A stretch of 49,836 nucleotides of DNA from Prevotella sp. (GTDB lineage Bacteria; Bacteroidota; Bacteroidia; Bacteroidales; Bacteroidaceae), in contig JAILAA010000143.1 in the NCBI GenBank assembly GCA_024681875.1, forward strand, positions 1-49,836, written 5' to 3'. The translations under genes and the position numbers were made by a program. This document shows positions 25,446-35,289 of the stretch, piece by piece. The number at the start of each line of letters is the position of its first letter. Position 1 is the stretch's first letter. Below the pieces are notes generated by a model. That model worked only from the letters and a program-made list of their open reading frames with translations, was not told the DNA's origin and ran no database searches.

Positions 25446-25528
25446 AAAGCTTCGGAGACTTCATTACCATAGATGCGACTCGTTTAGTGGAGTCTTTGCG
25501 GATAGTCATTTAGCATCATATAGTTAAA

Positions 25529-26554
25529 ATGTCAATAGATGACTTTTTAGCCGAATGGAATAACTCCAGTTCATTTATTCAAGTGCACACCAGCGGCTCT
25601 ACAGGAAAACCGAAGGCGATGCAGGTGGAAAAACGACGCATGGAGGCCTCGGCACGCATCACCTGCCAATTCTTAGGGCTGAAGGAAGGCGATACGGCGT
25701 TATTGTGTCTTCCGTTGGACTATATCGCCGGAAAGATGATGGTGGTGCGAGCCCTTACCTGCGGCCTCAAGCTCATCAGCGTTCCGCCCAACGGACACCC
25801 ACTTTCAATGCTTCATGCTCAACTCATTCCTGATTTTGCCGCCATGGTGCCCCTACAGGTTTGGAACTCGCTGCAAGTGCCAGAGGAACACGAACGACTC
25901 AAACAGATAAGAAACCTCATTATTGGCGGCGGTGCCATCGATGACGCCCTGGCACAGCAACTGAAAGACTTCCCCAATGCCGTATGGAGCACCTACGGCA
26001 TGACCGAGACATTGTCGCACATTGCTCTACGCCGCCTCAACGGCCCTAATGCCAGCGAGTGGTACACGCCCTTCGAAGGCGTCAAGATATCGCTCAATGA
26101 CGAGGGCTGTCTTGTCATCGATGCCCCTGCCGTGCACGACGGGCCGCTCATCACCAACGACATTGCAACATTCAAATCTCAAACCTCAAATTTCAAACAT
26201 CAAATCTCAAATCTCAAACCTCAAACCTCAAATCTATTCCGCATTCTTGGCCGCAAAGACAACGTCATCTGCTCTGGCGGCATAAAAGTACAGGCCGAGG
26301 AAGTTGAACGCCTACTTCGCCCTTACCTCAAGGCGCCATTCTGTGTTACACGCATGAAAGACTCGCGACTGGGCGAGGCTGTTGTGCTGCTGACAGAGGA
26401 GAATGACGCCGAAGCATTGCGTCCTCTGTGTGAACAGGTTCTTCCCCGCTTGTGGAAGCCTCGCCATTACATCAGCACCGACCGGATTCCCCTCACAGAA
26501 ACAGGCAAGGTTGCCCGGCACGAAGCTGAAGAGAAATGTGTGCGGAAACGCTGA
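25529..26554 (+). CDS. menE: o-Succinylbenzoate-CoA ligase
   Basis: 341 aa, a short form of the ANL superfamily as is usual for Bacteroidales MenE. Visible are the P-loop VHTSGSTGKPKAMQVEKRRM, LLCLPLDYIAGKMM, WSTYGMTETLSHIAL, ILGRKDNVICSGGIKVQAEEVE and the terminal TETGKVAR with the adenylation Lys. It activates o-succinylbenzoate for MenB. A 63-bp heptamer array inserts three near-copies of a 7-residue unit (KSQTSNF, KHQISNL, KPQTSNL) just before RILGRKDN, where relatives have a short turn. The frame is intact. It is the last men gene here; the SusC promoter follows. Confidence 0.93.
   Translation: MSIDDFLAEWNNSSSFIQVHTSGSTGKPKAMQVEKRRMEASARITCQFLGLKEGDTALLCLPLDYIAGKMMVVRALTCGLKLISVPPNGHPLSMLHAQLIPDFAAMVPLQVWNSLQVPEEHERLKQIRNLIIGGGAIDDALAQQLKDFPNAVWSTYGMTETLSHIALRRLNGPNASEWYTPFEGVKISLNDEGCLVIDAPAVHDGPLITNDIATFKSQTSNFKHQISNLKPQTSNLFRILGRKDNVICSGGIKVQAEEVERLLRPYLKAPFCVTRMKDSRLGEAVVLLTEENDAEALRPLCEQVLPRLWKPRHYISTDRIPLTETGKVARHEAEEKCVRKR
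26174..26236 (+). repeat. Nine-unit heptamer array inside menE
   Basis: Nine 7-bp units: AAATCTC, AAACCTC, AAATTTC, AAACATC, AAATCTC, AAATCTC, AAACCTC, AAACCTC, AAATCTA. At 63 bp it is exactly 21 codons. The unit closely matches the array in the GH95 gene. Confidence 0.97.
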
Positions 26555-26592
26555 ATTTCGCAATCGTTTACGATAAAAAACAGAAATAAAAC

Positions 26593-26623
26593 TTTGCCGC
26601 CTTGATATTTCTTTGTACTTTTG
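26593..26623 (+). promoter_or_regulatory. Promoter of the SusC/SusD operon
   Basis: TTTG (26593-26596), a 19-bp spacer and TACTTTTG (26616-26623), about 50 bp before the SusC start. No separate regulator gene for this locus is visible. Confidence 0.75.
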
Positions 26624-26674
26624 CAGCATATTCTAAACTTTTTTAAACAAACAAACCAAAAAAACTACTAATTT

Positions 26675-29600
26675 ATGTCTGTAAACATTAAGAGTATCTT
26701 TCGTACGGCGTTACTGCTGTGCCTACTCTTAGTTGTGGGCAATGTGTATGCTCAGACCACAGCTAAGGGAACGGTAACAGATGCTAATGGCGAACCTGTC
26801 ATTGGCGCGACCGTAGTAGAGAAGGGAAACGCCAAGAATGCTACAGCAACTGACTTCGACGGTAACTTCACGCTGAAGCTGCAGTCAGGCAAAACCGTGA
26901 TAGTGAGCTACATCGGCATGGTTTCGCAGGAAGTCACGGCGGGTCCCAACATGACAATCCAGCTGAAAGACGACAATGCTTCCCTTGAAGAGGTCGTCGT
27001 CGTGGGTTACACCAGCAAGGCCCGCAAGGACCTAACAGGTTCAGTAGGCTCCATCTCAGGCAAGAAGCTGGAAGTGGTGCCCGTTACCTCAGCAGCCGTA
27101 GCACTGCAAGGTAAGATTTCAGGCGTGCAGGTAACCACTGTCGACGGTCAGCCAGGCGCAGATGTTAACATCCGCGTGCGCGGCGGCACCTCGGTGACAC
27201 AGGAGAACCACCCGCTGTTTATCGTTGATGGTTTCCAGGTAGATAACATCAATGACATACCTCCCTCGGACATCGCAAGTATTGACGTGTTGAAAGACGC
27301 CTCCCTGACAGCTATCTATGGTGCCAAGGGTGGTAACGGCGTTGTCGTAGTGACCACAAAGTCGGCAAAGGAGGGTAAGGTACAGGTGACATTCAATGGC
27401 AACCTGAATGTTAGCCATATCTCGAAAACGCTTGATTTGATGAATGCCCAGCAGTTTGCCAACTACCAGTATCAGTGGCACTCCTGTGACGGAACTCGTT
27501 CAAAGAACGGTCAATTCTTCCGTTCTAACTTCGGTAACCCCTACGACCTTGACATGTACTCCATTCTGCCCTCTCATGACTGGCAGGACGAGGTGATGGG
27601 AGAGACTCCGCTGAACTATTCAACCAACGTCACCATCGGAGGCGGCTCTGACAAGGTTAAATTCAACCTCTCGCTGACACAGAGCGAGGACAAAGGTATC
27701 ATTCTGGGGTCAGGCGTGCGCCGCACCAACATCAACTTCAAGACCAACGTACAAGTAACGAAGAACTTCTCTATTCAGTTCAATCCCAAGTTCACTTTCC
27801 GTCGCGACGAAGGTGCCGGTGGTGAGAACGTAGGTACTGGTGGTATCATTGATGTACTGAAATACCGTCCCACCAACGGTCTTCGCGAGTTCGGCTATAT
27901 CGACCCCGCATACGCAGACCCTGCTGAGGAGGAGCTATTCAACTATACCAATCCTAAGAGCGACATTGCCATCAACCAGCTTGTGAAGCACAGCTATACC
28001 TATACAAATGCCGTAGCCTTGGAGTGGAAGCCCATCAAGGGACTCCTGCTGCGGTCAGAAGCTACTATCGGACTTCAATGGACTGACCAGAGCCGTTTCT
28101 ACGGAGGATATACCGGCGAAGGTTCAAAAGCTGTACATAAGAACCAGCCACTGGCAACGCTTAGCAACACCAAGCGTCTGAACTATGTATGGACAAACAC
28201 AGCCTCCTACAATTTCACGCTGAAGGATGAGCACAACCTGTCGTTCCTCGCAGGACAGGAAATATATGAATCGCAGGTGCGCAGAAACAATGTCACTAAC
28301 CACCTCTTCCCTGCATCCTTTACAGCACGGGAGGCTTGGGATAACATGAACTTCGGTACTCCTTACGAAGTTACCTCATCGCTCTCTACTCCCGACCGTA
28401 CTGCTTCGTTCTTCGGACAAGCCAGCTACAACTACAACCACAAATATCTGTTATCAGCCACAATGCGCGCCGATGCCTCTACGCGCTTTGCCCCTGGCTA
28501 CCAGTGGGGCTACTTCCCCTCTGTTTCTGGCGCATGGGTTGTTTCTGAGGAACCATTTATGAAAGACATCAAGTGGATTAGTCAGCTGAAGATTCGTGCC
28601 GCCTACGGTTTGGCAGGTAATAACCGTATTGACGCCGACCTCTATCGTGAACTCTATGCCATCAACTCAACAGGCGGTCCTGGGTTTGGCGAAGTGACTG
28701 CACTTGGAGAACAGTATTACGGCAACAACAGCGGTTCACAGTTCTTCAATAAGAAGATTAAGTGGGAGACGACCATTACCCGCAACCTGGCAGCTGACAT
28801 CTCGCTGTTCAAAGGTCGCCTGACCATTACGCCTGAGGCATACTGGAACACTACACGCGACCTGCTGTACAGGTCTAACCTGCTGCAAGTGGGATATACC
28901 AGCCAGATGCAGAACATTGGTCAGGTTACCAACAAGGGTATCGAGCTATCCATCAGCGGCGACATTCTGCAGGGTAAAGACTATGTGCTGAGTGCCAATT
29001 TCACTTTCGGTCACAACAAGATGAAGATTGACAAGCTGAACGGTACTGAGAAAGAACGTTTCGAAGAAGGCAAGCGCTGGAAGTCAAGCTATAACGACTA
29101 CCTGTTGCGTGTAGACGATGAGGTGGGTCTGATCTATGGCTTCGTCTACGACGGCCTCTATGGCTTCGACGAATTCTATTTTGACTCGCAGAGGAACTAT
29201 CAGGCTGTACCTTGGGGCAGCAGCGCTGCAGACAATGGCACCGACCAAAACTGCGCTCCCCGTGAAGACGGTTATGTAACAATCATCAACGATGTGTCGG
29301 GTAGTTCTAATTCTGGCATTGCCACATTGCCGGGAAAAATCAAGTTCAAGGATCTGGACGGCGATGGACGCATCACAGAATATGACCGAACCGTGATTGG
29401 CAACACCAATCCCAAGTTCCAGGGTGGTTTCGGCTTAAGCGGACAGTACAAGGACTTCGATTTCACTGCCAACTTTACCTATATGGTCGATTTCGACATC
29501 AACAATGCCACAGCCTACGCCCTGTCATCATCGAATGGAAACAAGCAGAAGTTCTACAATGTCTTGTCAGAATTTTCAAATGGCTGGCAGTATAATGACA

Positions 29601-29998
29601 TCGACGGCAGCATCACAGGCACTAAAGGAGACATCCTCTACAGGGCATATTACCTGTCTGATCCTGTAGGCATCTACAAGAAGGGCAACCCCAACCGCAC
29701 CCTGTGGAATCCTACCGATGTAACAAAGAACGTCAATCATTCTTATTTCATCGAGGATGGTTCATTCCTGCGCTGCTCGGATGTGACTATCGGCTACACA
29801 CTGCCTAAGAAGCTGGTCCAGAAAGCCGGACTATCGAAAGCCCGTTTCTATGTATCGGCATCCAACCTTTTCATCATTACCGGATATTCGGGTTACGATC
29901 CTGAGGTGGACATCCAGACTGGCCTAGTACCAGGCATGGACTACAACCGCTATCCGCGTAGCCGCACATTCACATTCGGTACTAATATTACATTCTAA
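26675..29998 (+). CDS. SusC/RagA-family TonB-dependent outer-membrane transporter
   Basis: 1107 aa with a signal peptide ending at NVYAQ. A carboxypeptidase-regulatory-like domain (about 28-100, GTVTDANGEPVIGATVVEKG) precedes the TonB-box-like EEVVVVGYT and the plug domain with SIDVLKDASLTAIYGAKGGN, followed by the barrel ending in the aromatic TFTFGTNITF. It imports oligosaccharides across the outer membrane together with the SusD lipoprotein encoded 18 bp downstream. There is no anti-sigma or extended N-terminal signalling domain. The nearby pectate lyase points to pectin fragments as cargo. Confidence 0.97.
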   Translation: MSVNIKSIFRTALLLCLLLVVGNVYAQTTAKGTVTDANGEPVIGATVVEKGNAKNATATDFDGNFTLKLQSGKTVIVSYIGMVSQEVTAGPNMTIQLKDDNASLEEVVVVGYTSKARKDLTGSVGSISGKKLEVVPVTSAAVALQGKISGVQVTTVDGQPGADVNIRVRGGTSVTQENHPLFIVDGFQVDNINDIPPSDIASIDVLKDASLTAIYGAKGGNGVVVVTTKSAKEGKVQVTFNGNLNVSHISKTLDLMNAQQFANYQYQWHSCDGTRSKNGQFFRSNFGNPYDLDMYSILPSHDWQDEVMGETPLNYSTNVTIGGGSDKVKFNLSLTQSEDKGIILGSGVRRTNINFKTNVQVTKNFSIQFNPKFTFRRDEGAGGENVGTGGIIDVLKYRPTNGLREFGYIDPAYADPAEEELFNYTNPKSDIAINQLVKHSYTYTNAVALEWKPIKGLLLRSEATIGLQWTDQSRFYGGYTGEGSKAVHKNQPLATLSNTKRLNYVWTNTASYNFTLKDEHNLSFLAGQEIYESQVRRNNVTNHLFPASFTAREAWDNMNFGTPYEVTSSLSTPDRTASFFGQASYNYNHKYLLSATMRADASTRFAPGYQWGYFPSVSGAWVVSEEPFMKDIKWISQLKIRAAYGLAGNNRIDADLYRELYAINSTGGPGFGEVTALGEQYYGNNSGSQFFNKKIKWETTITRNLAADISLFKGRLTITPEAYWNTTRDLLYRSNLLQVGYTSQMQNIGQVTNKGIELSISGDILQGKDYVLSANFTFGHNKMKIDKLNGTEKERFEEGKRWKSSYNDYLLRVDDEVGLIYGFVYDGLYGFDEFYFDSQRNYQAVPWGSSAADNGTDQNCAPREDGYVTIINDVSGSSNSGIATLPGKIKFKDLDGDGRITEYDRTVIGNTNPKFQGGFGLSGQYKDFDFTANFTYMVDFDINNATAYALSSSNGNKQKFYNVLSEFSNGWQYNDIDGSITGTKGDILYRAYYLSDPVGIYKKGNPNRTLWNPTDVTKNVNHSYFIEDGSFLRCSDVTIGYTLPKKLVQKAGLSKARFYVSASNLFIITGYSGYDPEVDIQTGLVPGMDYNRYPRSRTFTFGTNITF

Positions 29999-30016
29999 TA
30001 CAGAGGAGATACAGAT

Positions 30017-32152
30017 ATGAAAATCAAGAATATACTATTGACCGGAGTAGCTGTACTAGCGTTGTATTCCTGTAACGACTATCTGGAAGTAGACGCCCCT
30101 TCGGCATACTCTGAGGAATTTGTCTTCAGCCAGAAGTCAGAGATTGAGCGCGCCCTCAATGGCGTGTACGCTCAAGCCCTTGTCGGCGACCTGTATGGCA
30201 ATGCCTACCAGCTGACCTTCAATTACAACAGCGATGTGGACATCCAAATCAATTCCAGCGGTAGCCACTCTCACACAAGCTACTCGCGTTATGACTGTGA
30301 CGCAGAAGGCGGCGACATACTAAAATTTTGGACTGCTGCCTACAACTTAGTGGAATATTGCAACAAGTTCATTTCTTCTGCAGAGAGCAGCCAGTTCTGT
30401 GTGAATACGAAGAACGACCCTGATTGGAGCCGTGACGCTCAGGTCATGCAGTGGATTGGTGAGGCTAAGTGTCTGCGTGCTATGATTTATCATGACTTAG
30501 TGGTGATGTTCGGCGACGTGCCTTTCACCTTTACGCCAGCTTCAAAACGTGCAGATTACATCATCCCCGTTACTGACCGTCAAGTCATTCAGGACGCTCT
30601 GATTGCCGACCTGAAAGCAGCTGCCCCCAACATGTCGCCTGCCAGCAGCGTCACTGTCGAACGATGCTCCAAGGAGTTTGCACAGGCCATGATAGCACGC
30701 ATCGCCCTGACAGCAGGCGGTTACTCACTGCGCCCCGACAAAAACGACAAAAGCAGCTATGGCACCATGCAGCCCCCAGAAAACCCCAGAGAATATTATC
30801 AGATTGTGCGTGACTATACTGATTCTGTCATCTCTTCTAACACCCATGCCTTGAGGGCAGAATACCAAAACGTATTCGTCAACGAGTGCAACTATCAGGT
30901 TGTCAACGACGATGATCCGATCTTCGAAATTCCATTTGCCAAGGAGTCGACAGGTAATACCGGCTACATCCAAGGACCCACATACTCGTCATACGAGAAC
31001 AAGACTACTGGTGTGTGGGGGGAGACTAAAGGCAACGGCCGACTGAACGCCTTCTACCGCTTTCTGTTCCGCGAAAACGACAAGCGCCGTGAGTTCGTCA
31101 ACGGACTGTGGTACTACACCTACCGCATCGATGAGGCCAATACCCAGGTCGATTCTATCGTCATCCGTAACGATTACAGTGTCCACAACAATAAGTGGTC
31201 GAAGCTGTGGACGACAGAAGGCTCTGCACTGGGTGATGCCTCAACCGGCTCTACTGGCATCAACTTCCCCTACATGCGCTATGCCGACGTGTTGCTGATG
31301 TATGCCGAAGCTGCCAACGAGTTGGACGGTGGCCCTACGGATGACAAGGCCGTCGAATGTCTGACCAAGGTGCACGCACGTGCTTTCACCGACGGTGATG
31401 CCGAGTTCATTGCACAAGCTGTTGGCAGCAAGGAGGCTTTCCAAAAGGCCGTCATGGACGAGCGCAAATGGGAGTTTGCCGGCGAGAATATACGCTGGCG
31501 CGACCTGGTACGCACCAATACTCTCGCAGAGGAACTGATGTATAGCTTCCTACGCTATCATGCAGCCGGTATGCAAGGCAACCTGGATGAACTCGAGGGA
31601 AACGTCATGGCAGCCATAAACGAGCATGACGGCAACACCTTCAACTACCGCCCGCTGACTATTTACTATCACAAATACTATGCATCTGAGGGCACAGACC
31701 AGCAGAAACTGATAGCCCACCGCATGATAAAGAACCAACTTTATGGATATGTGGTAAACGACGCCTATAGTTTCGACCTGACTTACCCCAACCAGTCGCT
31801 CCCCAGCCTGCGCCTGTATAATGCCTACAAGGGCATCAGCCAGCCTACGACCAGCCAGATTCGCACTTTCGGCTTCGCAGCTGAGGGTTGGAGCAACGCC
31901 AAATTCTACAACTGGTTCAACGACGGCACTGCCCAGCCCAACAATGAATGTAAGTATAGTTTCTACGGCTTCATCCGCTCAGACGACAACGGCAACATCT
32001 GGGTCATCCGCAACGGTGTGCAGGAGCAGTTTAACAGAATACCTGAAGACCTCCAAACGCTGCCTGCCGTACGCTATATCCTGCCCTATCCACAACAGGT
32101 TGTACAGCGTTCATCTGGTATCTATAAGAACTACTACGGTTATGACAATTAA
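30017..32152 (+). CDS. SusD/RagB-family surface glycan-binding lipoprotein
   Basis: 711 aa, longer than many SusD proteins (commonly about 500-600). Lipobox ALYSCND with an acidic following segment. Conserved SusD elements include EIERALNGVYAQ, IGEAKCLRAMIYHDLVVMFGDVPF, MRYADVLLMYAEAANEL, ERKWEFAGENIRWRDLVR and a C-terminal LPYPQQV. It caps the SusC barrel and delivers glycan. A GAGGAG stretch lies near its start. It is second in the operon and 22 bp upstream of the beta-helix lipoprotein gene. Confidence 0.96.
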   Translation: MKIKNILLTGVAVLALYSCNDYLEVDAPSAYSEEFVFSQKSEIERALNGVYAQALVGDLYGNAYQLTFNYNSDVDIQINSSGSHSHTSYSRYDCDAEGGDILKFWTAAYNLVEYCNKFISSAESSQFCVNTKNDPDWSRDAQVMQWIGEAKCLRAMIYHDLVVMFGDVPFTFTPASKRADYIIPVTDRQVIQDALIADLKAAAPNMSPASSVTVERCSKEFAQAMIARIALTAGGYSLRPDKNDKSSYGTMQPPENPREYYQIVRDYTDSVISSNTHALRAEYQNVFVNECNYQVVNDDDPIFEIPFAKESTGNTGYIQGPTYSSYENKTTGVWGETKGNGRLNAFYRFLFRENDKRREFVNGLWYYTYRIDEANTQVDSIVIRNDYSVHNNKWSKLWTTEGSALGDASTGSTGINFPYMRYADVLLMYAEAANELDGGPTDDKAVECLTKVHARAFTDGDAEFIAQAVGSKEAFQKAVMDERKWEFAGENIRWRDLVRTNTLAEELMYSFLRYHAAGMQGNLDELEGNVMAAINEHDGNTFNYRPLTIYYHKYYASEGTDQQKLIAHRMIKNQLYGYVVNDAYSFDLTYPNQSLPSLRLYNAYKGISQPTTSQIRTFGFAAEGWSNAKFYNWFNDGTAQPNNECKYSFYGFIRSDDNGNIWVIRNGVQEQFNRIPEDLQTLPAVRYILPYPQQVVQRSSGIYKNYYGYDN

Positions 32153-32174
32153 CAACATCAAGAATTCGAAAGAT

Positions 32175-34580
32175 ATGAAAAAGATACTGAATAGCATCAT
32201 GCTACTCCTGTTGGCAGTTACCTCGGCATTGACGGTTTCCTGCAAGGACGACGATGACAACGGATCGTCAACCAATACCAACAGAGAGTTTATGACCATG
32301 TTCATTTGCGAAAACACCCGTGGTAAAGGAAAAGACTATCCCTTCAACAGTGGAAAAGACTACAACTACTCTCCTCACGGTAATTCTATCCACTTGTACT
32401 GGTATGGCGTAAACGACTGCGCTGGCTATCAAATCCAGATGGGACTGCAGATTAAGGTCAGCGGCGGTGCTGAGGCATGGAAAAAGGTGCAGGGCACCAG
32501 CGACCTGCTGCTCGACACCATTGTCGGCCCCAATGTGCTCGACCTGCTGCTCAAGGACCTGCAGTATTCCACCAGCTACCGTTTTGCTATCCGTGCACTG
32601 TCTAAACTTGACCAAAACATCAAGGGCGACGAATCGACCTTTACCCATGCCTCCAACTGGTACGGTCACGGCAACGGCCGCCAATGGCAGGAGTGGTTTG
32701 GCGTCACTACCGACGACCGCTACCCAACACCTATGGCCATCTACGTGAATCAGGCTGAGACACAGGAAACGAACATGCACGTTTATTTCAACACGAACAT
32801 CAGCCAACTGGGCCTTAACCTGGCCGATGATGATGACAAGGACAAATACGATGCCTACTATGAGAATTTCAACATCGACGCAGACGGCAACTTCGGCTAC
32901 AAGTACCTGACGGTGGTACCATCCCCCAACAACCCCAACTCAACTGTCAACGAGAAGTGGAAGAAGTACGAGATTACAAATGAAGACCGCGAGCGTGGTT
33001 ATGTCGTCATCGATGGTCTGACGCCCAACTCAGTATACGTCATCGATGTCATCGACCCCTCTGTTCCTATACAGATAGATGCCAAGTATAACACATGCAC
33101 GGCACGAACCGACGGCCAGCCCGGTGCGCCAATCATGCTCAAGCACGACTCCTTGTTAGCTACGCAGAGCACCGCAGGGATTCCTAAAAGGGAAGATTAC
33201 ACACGAGAAGAGGTGTATGGCAACGCTGCCAACTTCAATGCAGCACCGCTCACCCCGACACTCTACGACTTCATCTCGAACACCGACTATGCCGAAGGAC
33301 AGACCTTCCTGCTTGAGGGCGGCAAGACCTACTATCTGGACGGCAACGACATCACCTGCAAAGGCTTTGTCTTGCGCACGAATCCTGCCGACGTAGCCAA
33401 TGGCCTGCGTGCCAAGGTCATCAGCGGCATCGGTGTCAGCCCCGAAGGTAAGGAAGTTTATTTCAATCAAGGTAATCTCGGCCATCAGTGGGACGGTTGT
33501 CCCTACTCAATGTTCACCTTCGGACGTTCGCCGGAAGCAGGCGAGGGCGGTGAGATTTACATGAAGAAGTTGGCCTTCTACGACATTGACTTCGACAATC
33601 CCATGTGCTTCAACTATGGCGACGAGAAAGCCGGTATTGGCAAGTCTACTGGCAACTACTTCTTCAACATGTTCAGCGATGGCATGGCCATCACACTTGA
33701 CTCACTCGTCATCGAGAACTGCACTTTCAAACGCATTGTCCGCGGCTTCGTCCGCGAGCAAGGACCTAACTACAAGCTCTGGAACCATGTGCTTATCAAG
33801 AACAACCTGTTCTATGACTGCGGCTATTATAGCAACGGTGCTGGTGGCTACTGCTGGATTGACGGAGCAGGAAACAATGGCAAGACCAACATGCTGCACG
33901 ACTTCAAAGCCATTGAGAACACGTTCTACGACTGTCCTTTCCCCGCCTTCATTAAGCAGCAACTGGCTGACGAATTCAAATACGAGGGCGACTCGAAGTG
34001 GAACATCACTTTCAGCAACAATACGCTGGTGAACTACAACACCCGCGGTAACGGGGCCATTTTCAAGGTGAGCCGCATTCCCCACGGGTCGGTATTCACC
34101 GTTGAGAACAATCTCATTATGCTCTGCAAACAGCCAGGCGACCAGCGCCTGCTCCAACAGTACGGTGTACAGATAACTGGTGAGACGTTAACTGAAAACC
34201 TCAGCGACGGTTCCTCGGGTCAATGCACTTTGAATTTCCACAACAACTGGTCTACGAACAATGACTTGACCAATGCTTCAGTCTTCAGCTCCAACGCTTT
34301 TGAAAATGAGAAGGACGGCTTTGGGGCCCTCGTATCCAACCAAAAGGCCACACTCAATGGATCACTGAAAGTAGACGTTGCAGACATCTCAGCTACCGAT
34401 CTGTTGATTCAGCCCTGCCCGCCCCACATTGCCGCAACAGCCGAAGACCAGAACATGCACCGCGCTGATGCGCTCGATGGTACTGCTACCACGCAATACA
34501 ATGTGAACCTCTATTTCAAGGACACCAACAACGACATCTATAAAAACAATGTTGGTGCTGCTCGCTGGAGAAACAAGTAA
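32175..34580 (+). CDS. DUF4957/DUF5123-like surface lipoprotein with FnIII and beta-helix regions
   Basis: 801 aa from MKKILNSIMLLLL; the frame is open further upstream but that part overlaps SusD and lacks a signal peptide. The lipobox LTVSCKDDDD with four Asp fits the surface-export signal of Bacteroidetes lipoproteins. An FnIII-like part (about 40-300) is followed by a right-handed beta-helix-like part with LVIENCTFKRIVRGFV, LIKNNLFYDCG and ITFSNNTLVNYN. Such DUF4957/DUF5123 proteins are often found with PL1 genes in pectin loci, where they are thought to bind or trim pectic chains. Catalysis is not established. It is third in the operon. Confidence 0.8.
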   Translation: MKKILNSIMLLLLAVTSALTVSCKDDDDNGSSTNTNREFMTMFICENTRGKGKDYPFNSGKDYNYSPHGNSIHLYWYGVNDCAGYQIQMGLQIKVSGGAEAWKKVQGTSDLLLDTIVGPNVLDLLLKDLQYSTSYRFAIRALSKLDQNIKGDESTFTHASNWYGHGNGRQWQEWFGVTTDDRYPTPMAIYVNQAETQETNMHVYFNTNISQLGLNLADDDDKDKYDAYYENFNIDADGNFGYKYLTVVPSPNNPNSTVNEKWKKYEITNEDRERGYVVIDGLTPNSVYVIDVIDPSVPIQIDAKYNTCTARTDGQPGAPIMLKHDSLLATQSTAGIPKREDYTREEVYGNAANFNAAPLTPTLYDFISNTDYAEGQTFLLEGGKTYYLDGNDITCKGFVLRTNPADVANGLRAKVISGIGVSPEGKEVYFNQGNLGHQWDGCPYSMFTFGRSPEAGEGGEIYMKKLAFYDIDFDNPMCFNYGDEKAGIGKSTGNYFFNMFSDGMAITLDSLVIENCTFKRIVRGFVREQGPNYKLWNHVLIKNNLFYDCGYYSNGAGGYCWIDGAGNNGKTNMLHDFKAIENTFYDCPFPAFIKQQLADEFKYEGDSKWNITFSNNTLVNYNTRGNGAIFKVSRIPHGSVFTVENNLIMLCKQPGDQRLLQQYGVQITGETLTENLSDGSSGQCTLNFHNNWSTNNDLTNASVFSSNAFENEKDGFGALVSNQKATLNGSLKVDVADISATDLLIQPCPPHIAATAEDQNMHRADALDGTATTQYNVNLYFKDTNNDIYKNNVGAARWRNK

Positions 34581-34607
34581 AGAACCCAAAAAGAATAATT
34601 GAAGACT

Positions 34608-35132
34608 ATGAAGACATTCAAGAAATCTATATTTGCTGCATGGGCAGTGGTGGCAGGTTTAAGTCTGACCACGGCCTGCGACGATGCCAACGAGTATGAA
34701 GATGCCAATACTGCCAACCCATCATGGGTATCCCACTACAACGATTCCACTGCCGTACCACACCCTGAGACACTGGCCAATACCCGTTGGGTACGCGGCA
34801 CTGGTATCAAAAAGAATGCCTACGGACAGGAAGTGCAGGGTTTTGTTGAGAGCCTCGACTTTGTATCGGCAGACTCAGTGGCCGTCAAGATGAGCCAAGG
34901 TGCCACCGAAGGGACTTGGGTAGACGACTCCAACACGGAAAAATTGCCGCTTTACGAATACGACTACAGCTCAGCCACTGGCAAGCTGAAAATTAAGCAG
35001 CGTGTCGTAAACAAAGGTAAAGTGACAAAGAATGACATCTTTGAGGGAGTTGCAGTCAGTGGTCAGACGGAAACTATCACAATTGTACACTATGGTGACA
35101 CTCCTGCACAAACTTATTTGGTGAAACAGTAA
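34608..35132 (+). CDS. Small acidic lipoprotein of the pectin locus
   Basis: 174 aa from MKTMKTFKKSIF; a TTG nine bases earlier is a less likely start. Lipobox TTACDDANEYED has an Asp/Glu-rich run consistent with surface export. The mature domain is beta-rich (ANTRWVRGTG, EGTWVDD, YEYDYSSATGKLKI), resembling lipocalin-like small domains that measure ligand, but I do not recognise a family. Last gene of the SusC-led operon before the hairpin at 35141. Confidence 0.75.
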   Translation: MKTFKKSIFAAWAVVAGLSLTTACDDANEYEDANTANPSWVSHYNDSTAVPHPETLANTRWVRGTGIKKNAYGQEVQGFVESLDFVSADSVAVKMSQGATEGTWVDDSNTEKLPLYEYDYSSATGKLKIKQRVVNKGKVTKNDIFEGVAVSGQTETITIVHYGDTPAQTYLVKQ

Positions 35133-35140
35133 AGGTGAAT

Positions 35141-35165
35141 GGAGACGGTACATGATGCCGTCTCC
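35141..35165 (+). terminator. Hairpin ending the SusC-led operon
   Basis: GGAGACGG pairs with CCGTCTCC around a 9-nt loop, 8 bp after the stop. A T run comes about 10 bp later rather than immediately, so strength is uncertain. Confidence 0.55.
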
Positions 35166-35193
35166 AAAAAACCACATTTTTTAACACGATTTG

Positions 35194-35226
35194 TTTGCAG
35201 CTTACATTTTTTATTTTGTATCTTTG
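35194..35226 (+). promoter_or_regulatory. Promoter of the 969-aa secreted protein gene
   Basis: TTTG (35194-35197), a 21-bp spacer and TATCTTTG (35219-35226), about 63 bp before the ATG. The leader is AT-rich. Confidence 0.7.
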
Positions 35227-35289
35227 CAAAGAATATCATTTATAACGAACTTTATTATCAACTTTAATTATTAACTAACAATTTTTCTT

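Noticed and set aside
31821..32174. Upstream extension of the beta-helix lipoprotein frame into the SusD gene
   Set aside because: It overlaps well-supported SusD sequence in another frame, and the lipoprotein signal peptide starts cleanly at 32175.
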